Shown piece after piece: positions 19,180 to 27,159 of a stretch of DNA of 64,000 nucleotides (its first letter is position 1; the number at the start of each line of letters is the position of its first letter). Where the stretch lies: the NCBI GenBank assembly GCA_022800215.1, contig JAAWPV010000004.1, forward strand, positions 1 to 64,000. The letters are read 5' to 3'. The notes beneath the pieces were generated by a model, which searched no databases, was not told the DNA's origin, and saw only the letters and a program-made list of their open reading frames with translations. Made by a program: the position numbers and the translations under genes. The DNA comes from Oscillospiraceae bacterium (GTDB taxonomy: Bacteria; Bacillota; Clostridia; Oscillospirales; Oscillospiraceae).

Positions 19180-19199
19180 CCAGAGTGAGGTGATATTTT

Positions 19200-19391
19200 A
19201 TGCCGACAAAAAGGGTCAAAAACATTGGGTTGCGGGTGGTGCCGGAGGTCCATGACAAGATGGCCTATATTGCCGCCTATGAGGGCCGGACCTTGAATGG
19301 GCAGGTCTATTATCTCATGCAGGTCTGTATCCGGGAGTTTGAAAAAGTTCACGGCCCTATCACTCAGGAGGATATGGAAGCAGGAAAATAG
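19200..19391 (+). CDS. Arc-like ribbon-helix-helix protein (copy 1)
   Basis: The 63-residue protein has the Arc/CopG layout: a short beta strand (KNIGLRVVPEVHDK), then two helices with AYEGRTLNGQVYYLMQVCI. It shares AYEGRxxxxQxxYLM and FEKxHGPIT with the RHH gene 86 bp downstream, so the two are tandem paralogues. RHH proteins bind DNA as dimers through the strand. GAGGTGAT precedes the ATG. It lies 20 bp after recD2. Confidence 0.8.
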   Translation: MPTKRVKNIGLRVVPEVHDKMAYIAAYEGRTLNGQVYYLMQVCIREFEKVHGPITQEDMEAGK

Positions 19392-19411
19392 TTACGCCGA
19401 AGCGGCGTAAC
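19391..19411. terminator. stem-loop between the RHH paralogues
   Basis: GTTACGCCG and CGGCGTAAC pair around an AAG loop, starting at the stop codon of the first RHH gene. No T-run follows, so it may be a weak terminator, an operator or an mRNA-end stabiliser. Confidence 0.45.
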
Positions 19412-19441
19412 TATACACTGAAAAAAGAATAAAAACGGTAT

Positions 19442-19471
19442 GATTCCTCCATCATCATTGATGGAGGAATC
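19442..19471 (+). promoter_or_regulatory. 12-bp inverted repeat covering the ribosome site of RHH copy 2
   Basis: GATTCCTCCATC and GATGGAGGAATC are perfect complements separated by 6 bases. The right arm contains the GGAGGAA ribosome site of the gene starting at 19477. A TATGAT box overlaps the left end. It can act as a DNA operator for an RHH repressor or as an RNA hairpin that hides the ribosome site. Confidence 0.65.
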
Positions 19472-19476
19472 GGCAT

Positions 19477-19665
19477 ATGAATCGTGATTATCATTTGAGT
19501 ATTCGCATGGATCGGGATACCCATGATAAAATTCAGTATGTGGCGGCTTATGAGGGCCGGTCCATGAGCAGTCAAATCGTGTATCTGATGCGGGAGAACA
19601 TCCGTGCGTTCGAGAAGGAGCACGGCCCCATCACGACCCAGGACATGGAAAATGCCAAGCCTTGA
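19477..19665 (+). CDS. Arc-like ribbon-helix-helix protein (copy 2)
   Basis: The 62-residue paralogue of the preceding RHH protein reads YHLSIRMDRDTHDKIQYVAA through the strand and first helix, then AYEGRSMSSQIVYLMRENIR. Its ribosome site is inside a perfect inverted repeat, which fits autoregulation by this or the neighbouring RHH protein (inference). The stop overlaps the comF start by 14 bp, so comF expression is probably coupled to it. Confidence 0.8.
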   Translation: MNRDYHLSIRMDRDTHDKIQYVAAYEGRSMSSQIVYLMRENIRAFEKEHGPITTQDMENAKP

Positions 19666-20296
19666 TCTCCTTTGGGACCTCCTGTTCCCACCCAAATGCC
19701 CCTTCTGCGGAAAGCTGCTGGAGAAGGGGGAATTGTTGTGCCCGGAGTGCCAGAGGGGCCTTCCCTGGCTCACCGGGGCGGAGGGGAAGAAGGCGGTGGA
19801 GCTGACCGAGGGCTGCGTGTCTGCCCTCCGGTATGAGGGCAAGGTGCGCAAGGCCATTCACGGCTTTAAATTCGGGGGCAGAAGCGCCCGGAGCAAGGCT
19901 TTTGGGCTGCTCATTGCACAATGCGTCACCGACCAGGGGCTTACCGCCGACCTCATTTCCTGGCCCAGCATCTCCAAAAGGCGGTTCCGGCAGCGAGGCT
20001 ACGACCAGGGGGAACTGCTGGCCCGGGAGGTGGGGAAGCATTTGGGCCTTCCCGTGGTTCGGACCCTCCGGAAGGCTGACCGGCCCGCCCAATCGGGCCT
20101 CAAAGGGGCGGCGGAGCGCCGGGCCAACCTGCTGGGAGCTTACACGGCCCTTGCCCCGGAAGCGTTTCGGGACAAGATGGTCCTGCTGGTGGACGACGTG
20201 GTCACCAGCGGCGCCACCTTCTCCGAGTGCGCCGGGACCCTCCGCACGGCGGGGGCCAAGGCGGTTCTCTGCGCCACACTGGCCCGGGCCGGATAG
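19652..20296 (+). CDS. comF: ComF family phosphoribosyltransferase-like protein
   Basis: The start at 19652 gives MPSLDLLWDLLFPPKCPFCG, the usual ComF opening with a four-cysteine zinc motif (CPFC, then CPEC). The phosphoribosyltransferase fold follows with RQRGYDQGELLA and the PRPP-loop VLLVDDVVTSGATFSECA. ComF proteins take part in DNA uptake and perhaps single-strand handling during natural transformation. The 214-residue length is normal. No strong ribosome site is seen, consistent with coupling to the overlapping RHH gene. Confidence 0.92.
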   Translation: MPSLDLLWDLLFPPKCPFCGKLLEKGELLCPECQRGLPWLTGAEGKKAVELTEGCVSALRYEGKVRKAIHGFKFGGRSARSKAFGLLIAQCVTDQGLTADLISWPSISKRRFRQRGYDQGELLAREVGKHLGLPVVRTLRKADRPAQSGLKGAAERRANLLGAYTALAPEAFRDKMVLLVDDVVTSGATFSECAGTLRTAGAKAVLCATLARAG

Positions 20297-20335
20297 GGCA
20301 TTTTGCAAGAAATTGTGATTTTTTTCCCTTGGGCG

Positions 20336-20364
20336 TTGAAATGTGGGGAGAAAACTGCTACAAT
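20336..20364 (+). promoter_or_regulatory. promoter of the mreB-family gene
   Basis: TTGAAA (20336-20341), 17 bp, TACAAT (20359-20364). Confidence 0.7.
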
Positions 20365-20436
20365 GTCAAATAGGTCTAAAATGCAAGGCTTCCGGCAACA
20401 ATAGACCGGAAAGCGGAAAATATAAGAGGTGCAGCT

Positions 20437-21468
20437 ATGTTCAATTTCAGTAAAGACATCGGGATCGACCTGGGTACCGCTTCCATCCTGGTCTACGTCA
20501 AGGGCAAGGGTGTGGTGCTCCGGGAGCCTTCGGTGGTGGCCATCGACAAGAATACGGGCAAGCTTCTGAAGGTGGGCACCGACGCCCAGCAGATGCTGGG
20601 CCGTACCCCGGGCAACATTGTGGCTATCCGGCCTTTGCGGGAGGGCGTCATCTCCGACTATGACATGACCGAGCGGATGCTGAAGGAGTTTATTCGGAAG
20701 GTGACCACCTTCCGGCTCTTCAAGCCCCGTATCATCATCTGCGTCCCCTCGGGCATCACCGAGGTGGAGGAGCGGGCCGTCATCGACGCGGGCATCCAGG
20801 CGGGCGCCCGGCGGGTCTACCTCATTGAGGAGCCCGTAGCCGCCGCCATCGGCGCGGGCATTGACATCGCCAAGCCCGACGGCCACATGGTGGTGGACAT
20901 CGGCGGCGGCACCTCGGACATCGCGGTCATCTCCCTCTCCGGCGTGGTGGAGTCCACCTCCATCAAGATCGCCGGCGACCAGTTTGACGAGGCGGTCATC
21001 AAGTATATCCGCCGCAAGCACAACGTGCTCATCGGCGAGCGGACCGCCGAGGAGCTGAAGATGCAGATCGGATGCGTCTATCCTCCCGAGGAGGAGAAGA
21101 GCATGGAGATCAAGGGCCGCAGCCTGATGACCGGCCTTCCCCAGGTGTTTACCGTCACCTCCAGCGAGATGATCGAGGCCTTTGAAGAACCCTCCAGCCG
21201 CATTCTGGAGGCCATTCACTCCGTTCTGGAGCGTACCCCTCCCGAGCTGGTGGCGGACATCTCCAACAACGGCATCGTCATGACCGGCGGCGGCTCCCTG
21301 GTCCAGGGCTTTGACAAGCTCATCGAGTCCCGCACCGGCATCGAGACCCATGTGGCTGACGACGCCATCTCCTGCGTGGCCTACGGCACGGGCAAGAGCC
21401 TGGACAGCCTGGACGGGATGCAGGACGGCACCATGAACCTGTCCCGGCGGAAGCAGCTCAACGGGTAA
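20437..21468 (+). CDS. mreB: MreB/Mbl-family rod-shape actin homologue
   Basis: The 343-residue protein has the actin-fold motifs of MreB: phosphate 1 DIGIDLGTASILVYVKGKG, connect 1 EPVAAAIGAGIDI, phosphate 2 VVDIGGGTSDIAVISL, and adenosine loop IVMTGGGSLVQGFDKLI. It would form membrane-bound filaments that direct cell-wall synthesis. It stands alone without mreCD, so it may be the Mbl or MreBH paralogue rather than the primary MreB. It has its own promoter and is convergent with murC, another wall gene. Confidence 0.92.
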   Translation: MFNFSKDIGIDLGTASILVYVKGKGVVLREPSVVAIDKNTGKLLKVGTDAQQMLGRTPGNIVAIRPLREGVISDYDMTERMLKEFIRKVTTFRLFKPRIIICVPSGITEVEERAVIDAGIQAGARRVYLIEEPVAAAIGAGIDIAKPDGHMVVDIGGGTSDIAVISLSGVVESTSIKIAGDQFDEAVIKYIRRKHNVLIGERTAEELKMQIGCVYPPEEEKSMEIKGRSLMTGLPQVFTVTSSEMIEAFEEPSSRILEAIHSVLERTPPELVADISNNGIVMTGGGSLVQGFDKLIESRTGIETHVADDAISCVAYGTGKSLDSLDGMQDGTMNLSRRKQLNG

Positions 21469-21496
21469 CCTTCTTTCTTTTGAAAAAGAAAGAAGG
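21469..21496. repeat. 12-bp inverted repeat, possible dispersed element or terminator
   Basis: CCTTCTTTCTTT and AAAGAAAGAAGG pair perfectly around TGAA, starting at the base after the mreB stop codon. The AT-rich arms are unlike the GC-rich terminators nearby. Confidence 0.5.
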
Positions 21497-21537
21497 CAAA
21501 GAAAACTTCCATAGAGGACCATCCCATGACAAAAGAT

Positions 21538-21566
21538 AAACCCCATCCGCTTTACGGATGGGGTTT
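21538..21566. terminator. bidirectional terminator between mreB and murC
   Basis: AAACCCCATCCG and CGGATGGGGTTT pair around CTTTA. The A and T tails serve both strands, matching the convergent gene order. Confidence 0.85.
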
Positions 21567-21577
21567 GAACTATATGT

Positions 21578-22954
21578 TTATTCTTCCTTTACTAGATTTT
21601 CCCCTACCGTGTAGATATCCCCCGCCCCCACGGTGAGAATGAGGTCTCCGGGCCGGGCCAGCTCCCTGAGCCGGGCGGTGAGGGCCTTCAGGGTGGGGAA
21701 GTACTCGCTGCCGGGGATCTTCTCGCACAGGTCCTTGGAGGAGATGCCCAGGTCGTTGTCCTCCCGGGCGGCGTAGATCTCCGCCAAAAGGGTAATGGTG
21801 GGCAGGGACAGCACCTCGGTGAACTCCCGGAAGAGAGCCTTGGTCCGGGAGTAGGTGTGGGGCTGGAAGGCGCAGATGACCCGGTCATAGCCCAGGCCCA
21901 TGGCGGTACTGAGCAGGGCCTTCACCTCACTGGGGTGGTGGGCGTAGTCGTCGTAGACATCGGCGCCCTGGTAGGCACCCTTCTTCTCGAACCGCCGCCC
22001 AGCCCCCCGGAAGGCTCCCAGACCCTTCTCCACCGCCTGGGGGTTCACCCCGAGGGCGATGGCGGCGGCCGCCGCCGCCAGGGCGTTGCGGACGTTGTGT
22101 TCCCCGGGGACCTGGAGCTTCACATGGGCGAAGGGGTCCCCCCGGCAGATGATGTCGAAGGTGGGCAGGCCCTTGTCATAGCTAAGGTTGGCGGCGTGGA
22201 CATCCCCTTCGCTGAGGCCGAAGGTCATAATGGGTCGGGTTTCCCCAAAGAGGGTGGTCATGGTATTCTGGTCGTCCCGGTTGGCGATGATCAGGCCTGT
22301 CTGCTCAGGCACCAGGTCGGCGAAGGCCCGGAAGGAGTGCTCCACGTCCTCCAGGTCCTTGAAAAAGTCCAGATGGTCGGCGTCCACGTTCAAGATGACG
22401 GCGATGGTGGGGAAGAAGGACAGGAAGCTGTTGCAGTATTCACAGCTTTCCAGAATGATGGTGTCCCCGTGGCCCACCCGATGGCCCGCCCCCAGCATGG
22501 GCAGGGTGCCGCCGATCATCACCGTGGGGTCAAGCCCCGCAGCCATGATGACGTGGGTACACATACTGGTGGTGGTGGTCTTGCCATGGGTGCCTGAAAC
22601 GCACAGGGCGTTCTTATACTTGCGCATGATGGCACCCCAGGCCTGGGCCCGCTCAAAAACGGGGATGCCACGGGCCCGGGCTCCAGCGATCTCCGGGTTG
22701 TCGTCGTGGGCGGCGGCGGTGCGGATCACAAGCTCCGCGTCCCCCAGATTCTCGGCGCTCTGGCCCACGGTGACGTGGATGCCGAGGCTCTGCAAATGCT
22801 CCACTGTGGCGCTTTGACGCATGTCGGAGCCGGTGATGATGAGCCCCGCGCCGTGAAGGACCTCGGCTAGGGGGGCCATGGACACCCCGCCGATGCCCAC
22901 CAGATGGGCCCGGCGTCCGGGGGCCAGGAAGGAAGAAATATCAAGGCTTGCCAT
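21578..22954 (-). CDS. murC: UDP-N-acetylmuramate--L-alanine ligase
   Basis: MurC adds L-Ala to UDP-MurNAc in the cytoplasmic stage of peptidoglycan synthesis. The 458 residues show the Mur-ligase order: N-terminal Rossmann region HLVGIGGVSMAPLAEVL, ATP loop VSGTHGKTTTTSM, VDADHLDFF, VPGEHNVRNALAA, and C-terminal DDYAHHPSEV and RVICAFQPHTYSRTK. The start at 22954 (MASLDISSF) replaces the longer track start, which has an unlikely AT-rich leader. It appears monocistronic. Confidence 0.95.
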   Translation of the reverse strand: MASLDISSFLAPGRRAHLVGIGGVSMAPLAEVLHGAGLIITGSDMRQSATVEHLQSLGIHVTVGQSAENLGDAELVIRTAAAHDDNPEIAGARARGIPVFERAQAWGAIMRKYKNALCVSGTHGKTTTTSMCTHVIMAAGLDPTVMIGGTLPMLGAGHRVGHGDTIILESCEYCNSFLSFFPTIAVILNVDADHLDFFKDLEDVEHSFRAFADLVPEQTGLIIANRDDQNTMTTLFGETRPIMTFGLSEGDVHAANLSYDKGLPTFDIICRGDPFAHVKLQVPGEHNVRNALAAAAAAIALGVNPQAVEKGLGAFRGAGRRFEKKGAYQGADVYDDYAHHPSEVKALLSTAMGLGYDRVICAFQPHTYSRTKALFREFTEVLSLPTITLLAEIYAAREDNDLGISSKDLCEKIPGSEYFPTLKALTARLRELARPGDLILTVGAGDIYTVGENLVKEE

Positions 22955-23091
22955 AACAACACAACCTTTGTTCAAAATGAAATAAAAAGATATATATAAA
23001 TTATTATAAATCAAGTGAGAAAAATTGGCAAGAACATTGTACGCAAAAGGGAAATGAGTTATACTTGTAAAAAAGAAAGGGGGGAGTGACC

Positions 23092-24090
23092 ATGACCTGG
23101 AAGGACCTGCACCCGGGGGCCCGGCTGTGCCTGGAGAGCCTGAGGTTGGCGGGCTTTGCCGCCTATCCGGTGGGGGGCTGCATCCGGGACCTGCTGCTGG
23201 GAAGGGTACCGGGGGATGTGGACGTATGCACCGCCGCCCACCCGGAGGCCGTCATGGCCCTTTTCCCCCGGGCTGTGCCCACGGGTTTGCAGCACGGCAC
23301 GGTCACCGTGCCCACGGAGACGGGGAACGTGGAGGTCACCACCTTCCGCCGGGAGGGGGGCTATGCCGATTCCCGGCACCCGGACGCCGTCACCTTTGAC
23401 GCGGGGCTTCGGGAGGACCTCGCCCGCCGGGATTTCACGGTGAACGCCATGGCCCTCAGCCAGGAGGGGGAAGTGATCGACCTTTTCGGGGGCCGGGAGG
23501 ACCTGAAGGGGGGCGTCATCCGCTGTGTAGGGGAGCCAGACAAGCGCTTTTCCGAGGACGCCCTTCGGATGTTCCGGGCCATTCGGTTCCGGGCCCAACT
23601 GGGCTTTACCCTGGAGGAGGGGACGGCTCAGGCCCTCCGCCGCAATGCCCGCTTGGCGGATAAGCTCTCCCGGGAGCGGATTCGGGCGGAGATGGAAAAG
23701 ACCCTTCTCTCCCCGAGGCCTCAGGTGGTGGGCGAGATGATCGCCGCCGGCCTTCTGGACCATATTTACGCCTTCCCGGCGGAGCTCTGCCGGGAAGAGC
23801 GGCTGGCCGAATCCCTCCGGTCCCTGCCTCCCACGGCGGAGGCCCGCTGGCGGGGGTTCTGTGAACTTACCGGCTTTCCCATCTCCGCCCTCCCCGTGGA
23901 GCGGAAGCTCCGCCGGGCGGTGGAGCACCCCGAGGCGGCCGTCATCCCCACGCTGGCGTTATCGGCACAGGATTTGATGGCCCTGGGCCTTTCCGGTCCG
24001 GCCATCAGCGCCGCTCAGAAACGACTGGCACTCCATGTGCTGGAAAAGCCGGAGGATAATACAAAGGAAAAGTTGAAAAAACTGCTGTAA
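23092..24090 (+). CDS. cca: CCA tRNA nucleotidyltransferase
   Basis: This class II nucleotidyltransferase adds or repairs the CCA end of tRNAs. The 332 residues contain the active-site pattern GGCIRDLLLGRVPGDVDVCT (two metal-binding Asp), TFRREGGYADSRHPD, the RRDFTVNAMA motif, and EDALRMFRAIRFRAQLGF. The C-terminal domain is short, and no HD domain is evident. ATG 23092 is preferred over GTG 23086 on spacing from AAAGGGGGG. A strong terminator follows at once. Confidence 0.92.
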   Translation: MTWKDLHPGARLCLESLRLAGFAAYPVGGCIRDLLLGRVPGDVDVCTAAHPEAVMALFPRAVPTGLQHGTVTVPTETGNVEVTTFRREGGYADSRHPDAVTFDAGLREDLARRDFTVNAMALSQEGEVIDLFGGREDLKGGVIRCVGEPDKRFSEDALRMFRAIRFRAQLGFTLEEGTAQALRRNARLADKLSRERIRAEMEKTLLSPRPQVVGEMIAAGLLDHIYAFPAELCREERLAESLRSLPPTAEARWRGFCELTGFPISALPVERKLRRAVEHPEAAVIPTLALSAQDLMALGLSGPAISAAQKRLALHVLEKPEDNTKEKLKKLL

Positions 24091-24123
24091 AGGGACCGCG
24101 GAACATTCCGCGGTCCCTGTTTT
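24091..24123 (+). terminator. intrinsic terminator after cca
   Basis: AGGGACCGCGGAA and TTCCGCGGTCCCT pair around CA, followed by GTTTTC. It also stands at the end of the convergent XRE gene. Confidence 0.88.
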
Positions 24124-24136
24124 CACCTTGCAAGAT

Positions 24137-24385
24137 TTACTTCCCCGTCCCCTCAAACAAACTCTCAATGGGCACTCCCAGCACTTGGGACAGCCCGTAG
24201 AGCTCAATGTCGGTGACGGTGCGGCGTTTGTCCTCAATTCGGGAGATGGAGCCCCGGCAGATGTAGATAGCCAGCACCTCCAGCCTGTCAGAGAGGGTCT
24301 GCTGGCTCCACCCCCGCTCCAACCGCAGTGCCCGGACCCGGCCGCCGATCATATTCATATCCTGCCCGTCGATGATGCGCGCCAT
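24137..24385 (-). CDS. XRE-family helix-turn-helix regulator
   Basis: The 82-residue protein is essentially one HTH domain: MIGGRVRALRLERGWSQQTLSDRL, then SISRIEDKRRTVTDIELYGLSQVLGV. The start ATG is supported by AAAGGGGGC. It is divergent from the 24504-25545 gene pair. The intergenic region contains two related TTGTC-N9-GACAA dyads, which are the obvious binding sites for it (inference). Confidence 0.88.
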   Translation of the reverse strand: MARIIDGQDMNMIGGRVRALRLERGWSQQTLSDRLEVLAIYICRGSISRIEDKRRTVTDIELYGLSQVLGVPIESLFEGTGK

Positions 24386-24401
24386 AAAAAGCCCCCTTTG
24401 T

Positions 24402-24472
24402 TTGTCTTGACATAGGACAAAACTAAGGGTATACTATAAACAAAAAAATATTGTCCTATGATAGGACAATAT
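24402..24472 (+). promoter_or_regulatory. promoter with two XRE-type operators
   Basis: TTGACA (24407-24412), 17 bp, TATACT (24430-24435) drive the plus-strand pair. Operator 1 (24402-24420, TTGTCTTGACATAGGACAA) covers the -35 box. Operator 2 (24451-24469, TTGTCCTATGATAGGACAA) lies downstream of the -10 box; its dyad extends to 25 bp (24448-24472). The two agree at 15 of 19 positions, with centres 49 bp apart. Confidence 0.75.
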
Positions 24473-24503
24473 AAAGTTTGTACAGAGACAGGAGGACATA
24501 TCC

Positions 24504-24830
24504 ATGGCAAAATTTGAACTGAACCCCGGCGAGACCGTCATCGGCAAGGGCCAGATGGCCCTTCACCAAAAGCAGTATCTCAACACCAGGCCCATCAGCG
24601 GCCACGTCTACGTGACCGACCAGCGGGCTTGCTTTTACGTCACCCTTCTGGGGATGGGAACGATGGAGATGGACTTGCCCCTTGCGGAGATCAAGGGCTT
24701 TTCCGTGAAGAAGGCTCTCATCACCACGGTGACCATTCACAGCAAGGCGGGGGAGAGTTACGTATTCACCGGCTTCCCCTCCAAGAAGCTCCAGGAGTGG
24801 CTGCGGCAGGTGGGCGTCAGTGAAATTTGA
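24504..24830 (+). CDS. GRAM/PH-like domain protein
   Basis: The 108-residue protein starts FELNPGETVIGKGQMALHQ and continues GHVYVTDQRACFYVTLLG, MDLPLAEIKGFSVKKAL and a C-terminal helix LQEWLRQVGV. This is the pattern of bacterial GRAM/PH-like domains, usually membrane- or lipid-associated. It is controlled by the operator-bearing promoter above, and its stop overlaps the next gene, which encodes a membrane protein, so the two products may act together (inference). Confidence 0.7.
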   Translation: MAKFELNPGETVIGKGQMALHQKQYLNTRPISGHVYVTDQRACFYVTLLGMGTMEMDLPLAEIKGFSVKKALITTVTIHSKAGESYVFTGFPSKKLQEWLRQVGVSEI

Positions 24831-25545
24831 GGGGAGAAAAATAAAAAGCGGGCTCGCCATATTGGGTCAAGGGCTGTGTATTCTTTTGGCCGTTTGGCTG
24901 CTGCTGGCCGCCCCCACCGGCTGGTTTTATGACCTGTGGGCCGGGGAGGGGACCGGGCAGGGCCAGCGGCCCGATGATAATGTTCTCCTTCTTCAGCGGC
25001 AGGAGGAGGTGGAGACCTCCTTTTTGTCCGGCACTCCGGTTACCGTGTCCGGCGATGGGCTGACGGCCTGTCCCCTGGCCCGGCTGCGGGACGGGGGACA
25101 GGCGGGCGTCCACACCCACAACAACGGCGGGGGGAAAAGAAGCGTGTTCGTATCGGAGTACATTACCGCCGATTACCCTTTGTCTCAGGGGGAGAAGCTG
25201 CTCCAGGGCCTTGCAGGCGGCTTCTATAACCGCTATTACCTGCTGGAGCTGGCAGACGGGACCCACCTCTGCGTCTATTTTGACGATTATCTGCTCCTGA
25301 CGGGCGGGAAGGGCTACCCCACCGGCTATGTCCGCTATACCACCACCGAGGAGCGGCGGATGTTGGACCGGATGGCGGAGGACTATGAGGTGAACACCGT
25401 TTATGTGCTGGATATGTACCGCCACGGGAAGGTGAACTGGATGCTGGACCTGACCCTGCGGCTGGGTGTTCTGGCTGTGGCGGCCGTTGCCGCCGCAACG
25501 GTCCGGGGCCTGGTACAAAAGCAAAAGGCAAAGAAAGAGAATTAA
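24820..25545 (+). CDS. two-span membrane protein with extracytoplasmic domain
   Basis: The GTG start at 24820 overlaps the preceding gene by 11 bp. The 241 residues show an N-terminal span (GLAILGQGLCILLAVWLLLA), an ~170-residue external domain (HNNGGGKRSVFVSEYITADYPL, YLLELADGTHLCVYFDDYLL) and a C-terminal span (LRLGVLAVAAVAAATVRGLV) with a Lys-rich tail. No family is recognised. Confidence 0.75.
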   Translation: MKFEGRKIKSGLAILGQGLCILLAVWLLLAAPTGWFYDLWAGEGTGQGQRPDDNVLLLQRQEEVETSFLSGTPVTVSGDGLTACPLARLRDGGQAGVHTHNNGGGKRSVFVSEYITADYPLSQGEKLLQGLAGGFYNRYYLLELADGTHLCVYFDDYLLLTGGKGYPTGYVRYTTTEERRMLDRMAEDYEVNTVYVLDMYRHGKVNWMLDLTLRLGVLAVAAVAAATVRGLVQKQKAKKEN

Positions 25546-25549
25546 GCAG

Positions 25550-25579
25550 AAGGGCTGTGGAAATTCCGCAGCCCTTTTT
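25550..25579 (+). terminator. intrinsic terminator
   Basis: AAGGGCTGTGGAA pairs with TTCCGCAGCCCTT (one T-G wobble) around a single A, followed by TTT. Confidence 0.85.
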
Positions 25580-25633
25580 CATTCATTCCCGCCTCCGTTT
25601 CTGCATATTCATAACAGGAATGGGGGCGGTTTT

Positions 25634-25912
25634 GTGGAACAGCGGAGAAAAAAGGACGGCCTTTTGGAGCGCACGGCCCAGGCTCTGGATCTTCCCGGGG
25701 ATGTGATGGGTCTCCCCAAGATGGAGCTCACAGGCCGCCATGAGGTGCGCATGGAGAACCACCGGGGTATTCTGGCCTACGGGGAGGAGGAAATCCTTAT
25801 CAGCGGCGGCAGGCTCATCTTCAAGGTGAGGGGCTCGGGGCTGGAGCTGAAGGCTATGAACGCCAGCGAGCTGCTGATCACAGGCACGATTTTGGGTGTG
25901 GAATTGGAATAA
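25634..25912 (+). CDS. yqfC: sporulation protein YqfC
   Basis: The GTG at 25634 yields a 92-residue protein, the normal YqfC size; the track ORF is artificially long. It reads ALDLPGDVMGLPKMELTGRHEVRMENHRGI, then EEILISGGRLIFKVRGSGLEL, the typical YqfC strand pattern. YqfC is expressed in the sporulating mother cell and is always next to yqfD, as here (14 bp apart). Confidence 0.9.
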   Translation: MEQRRKKDGLLERTAQALDLPGDVMGLPKMELTGRHEVRMENHRGILAYGEEEILISGGRLIFKVRGSGLELKAMNASELLITGTILGVELE

Positions 25913-25926
25913 AGGGGGAATGACCC

Positions 25927-27132
25927 ATGGCCATGGGGAAGATCATCAACACCCTCCGGGGCAGCGTAGCATTGGAAGTGACAGGGGCTTTCCCGGAACG
26001 GTTCCTGAACCTCTGTGCCCAGCGGGGGGTAGCCTTTTGGGCGGTGGAGTGGCCGGACAGCCACACCCTCCGCCTCACCGTGGCCTGGCAGGACCGGGAG
26101 GGTCTGGAGGAGCTGGCTCAGCGGACCCAATGCACCGTCATCGAGCGCACCCGCCGGGGCGTGCCGCCCTTCCTGCTGCGCTTCCGGAAGCGCTATGCCC
26201 TTTTGGCGGGCCTTGCGGTGGCGTTTGCGGCGGTGTGTTTTCTCAATCAGTTTGTACTGGTGGTGGACGTGGAGGGCAACGAGACAGTGCCCACCCAGCT
26301 CATCCTCACCGAGCTGCGGCGGCAGGGACTCCATACCGGGGTCTACGGTCCCTCTTTGTCCACCCGGGAGATCGCCAACCAGACCCTTTTGCAGATCCCA
26401 GACCTTGCCTGGATGGCGGTAAACCTCCACGGCATCCGGGCTCAGGTGGTGGTCCGGGAAAAGGTGCCCACCCCCAAGGTGGTGGACGAGACCATCTTGG
26501 GCGACATTGTGGCCGAGGCCCCGGGCATCATCACCAAAGTAGAGGCCTGGTCGGGGGACGCGGCGGTGGCCGAGGGGGCCACGGTGCTGGCCGGGGACGT
26601 ACTGATCCGCGGCTCCATCCAAATGGACCCGCCCATGTACAGTGAAAATCCCCCCCAGTGGATGCCTGTCCGGGCCATGGGGCGGGTGGAGGGCCGCACC
26701 TGGCGGACCCTCACCGCCGTCATCCCTTTAACGGCGGAGGTGAAAACCTATACCGGCGGGGAAAAAAGCCTTTGGTCCTTAAATCTTTTGGGTCAGAGGG
26801 TCAATTTTTACCAAAACAGTGGAATTTCCATGGACAGATATGATAAAATAAGTAAAACGTGGATCTTACCCCTGCCTGGGGATGGGCTTCTGCCCGTCTT
26901 TCTCCGCCGGGAGACCTTCCGGGCCTATGAGACGGTGACGGTGGAGGTGGACCAGGCCGCCGCCCAAGCCCTTCTGGAGGAAAGGCTTTTGCTGAAGCTC
27001 CAGGACCTTTTGGGAGAGACGGGGGAGGAGGTCAGCCACAGCTTCGCCGCCCAGGTCCGGGAGGGACAGTTGGTGGTGGAGCTCACGGCTGAATGCAAAG
27101 AAGAATTGGGCCGATTTATACCGGCCCAGTAA
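25927..27132 (+). CDS. yqfD: sporulation protein YqfD
   Basis: The 401-residue protein has a ~90-residue N-terminal cytoplasmic region (LRGSVALEVTGAFPERFLNL), one membrane span (YALLAGLAVAFAAVCFLNQF), and an external domain starting VVDVEGNETVP that resembles FtsQ/POTRA-like YqfD domains. AAAGGGGGAATGACCC precedes the ATG. YqfD acts in the mother cell during engulfment and coat stages in Bacillus. It completes the yqfC-yqfD-phoH order conserved in Firmicutes. Confidence 0.92.
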   Translation: MAMGKIINTLRGSVALEVTGAFPERFLNLCAQRGVAFWAVEWPDSHTLRLTVAWQDREGLEELAQRTQCTVIERTRRGVPPFLLRFRKRYALLAGLAVAFAAVCFLNQFVLVVDVEGNETVPTQLILTELRRQGLHTGVYGPSLSTREIANQTLLQIPDLAWMAVNLHGIRAQVVVREKVPTPKVVDETILGDIVAEAPGIITKVEAWSGDAAVAEGATVLAGDVLIRGSIQMDPPMYSENPPQWMPVRAMGRVEGRTWRTLTAVIPLTAEVKTYTGGEKSLWSLNLLGQRVNFYQNSGISMDRYDKISKTWILPLPGDGLLPVFLRRETFRAYETVTVEVDQAAAQALLEERLLLKLQDLLGETGEEVSHSFAAQVREGQLVVELTAECKEELGRFIPAQ

Positions 27133-27159
27133 TGCCAACATACAAAGGAGAGACCTGAT

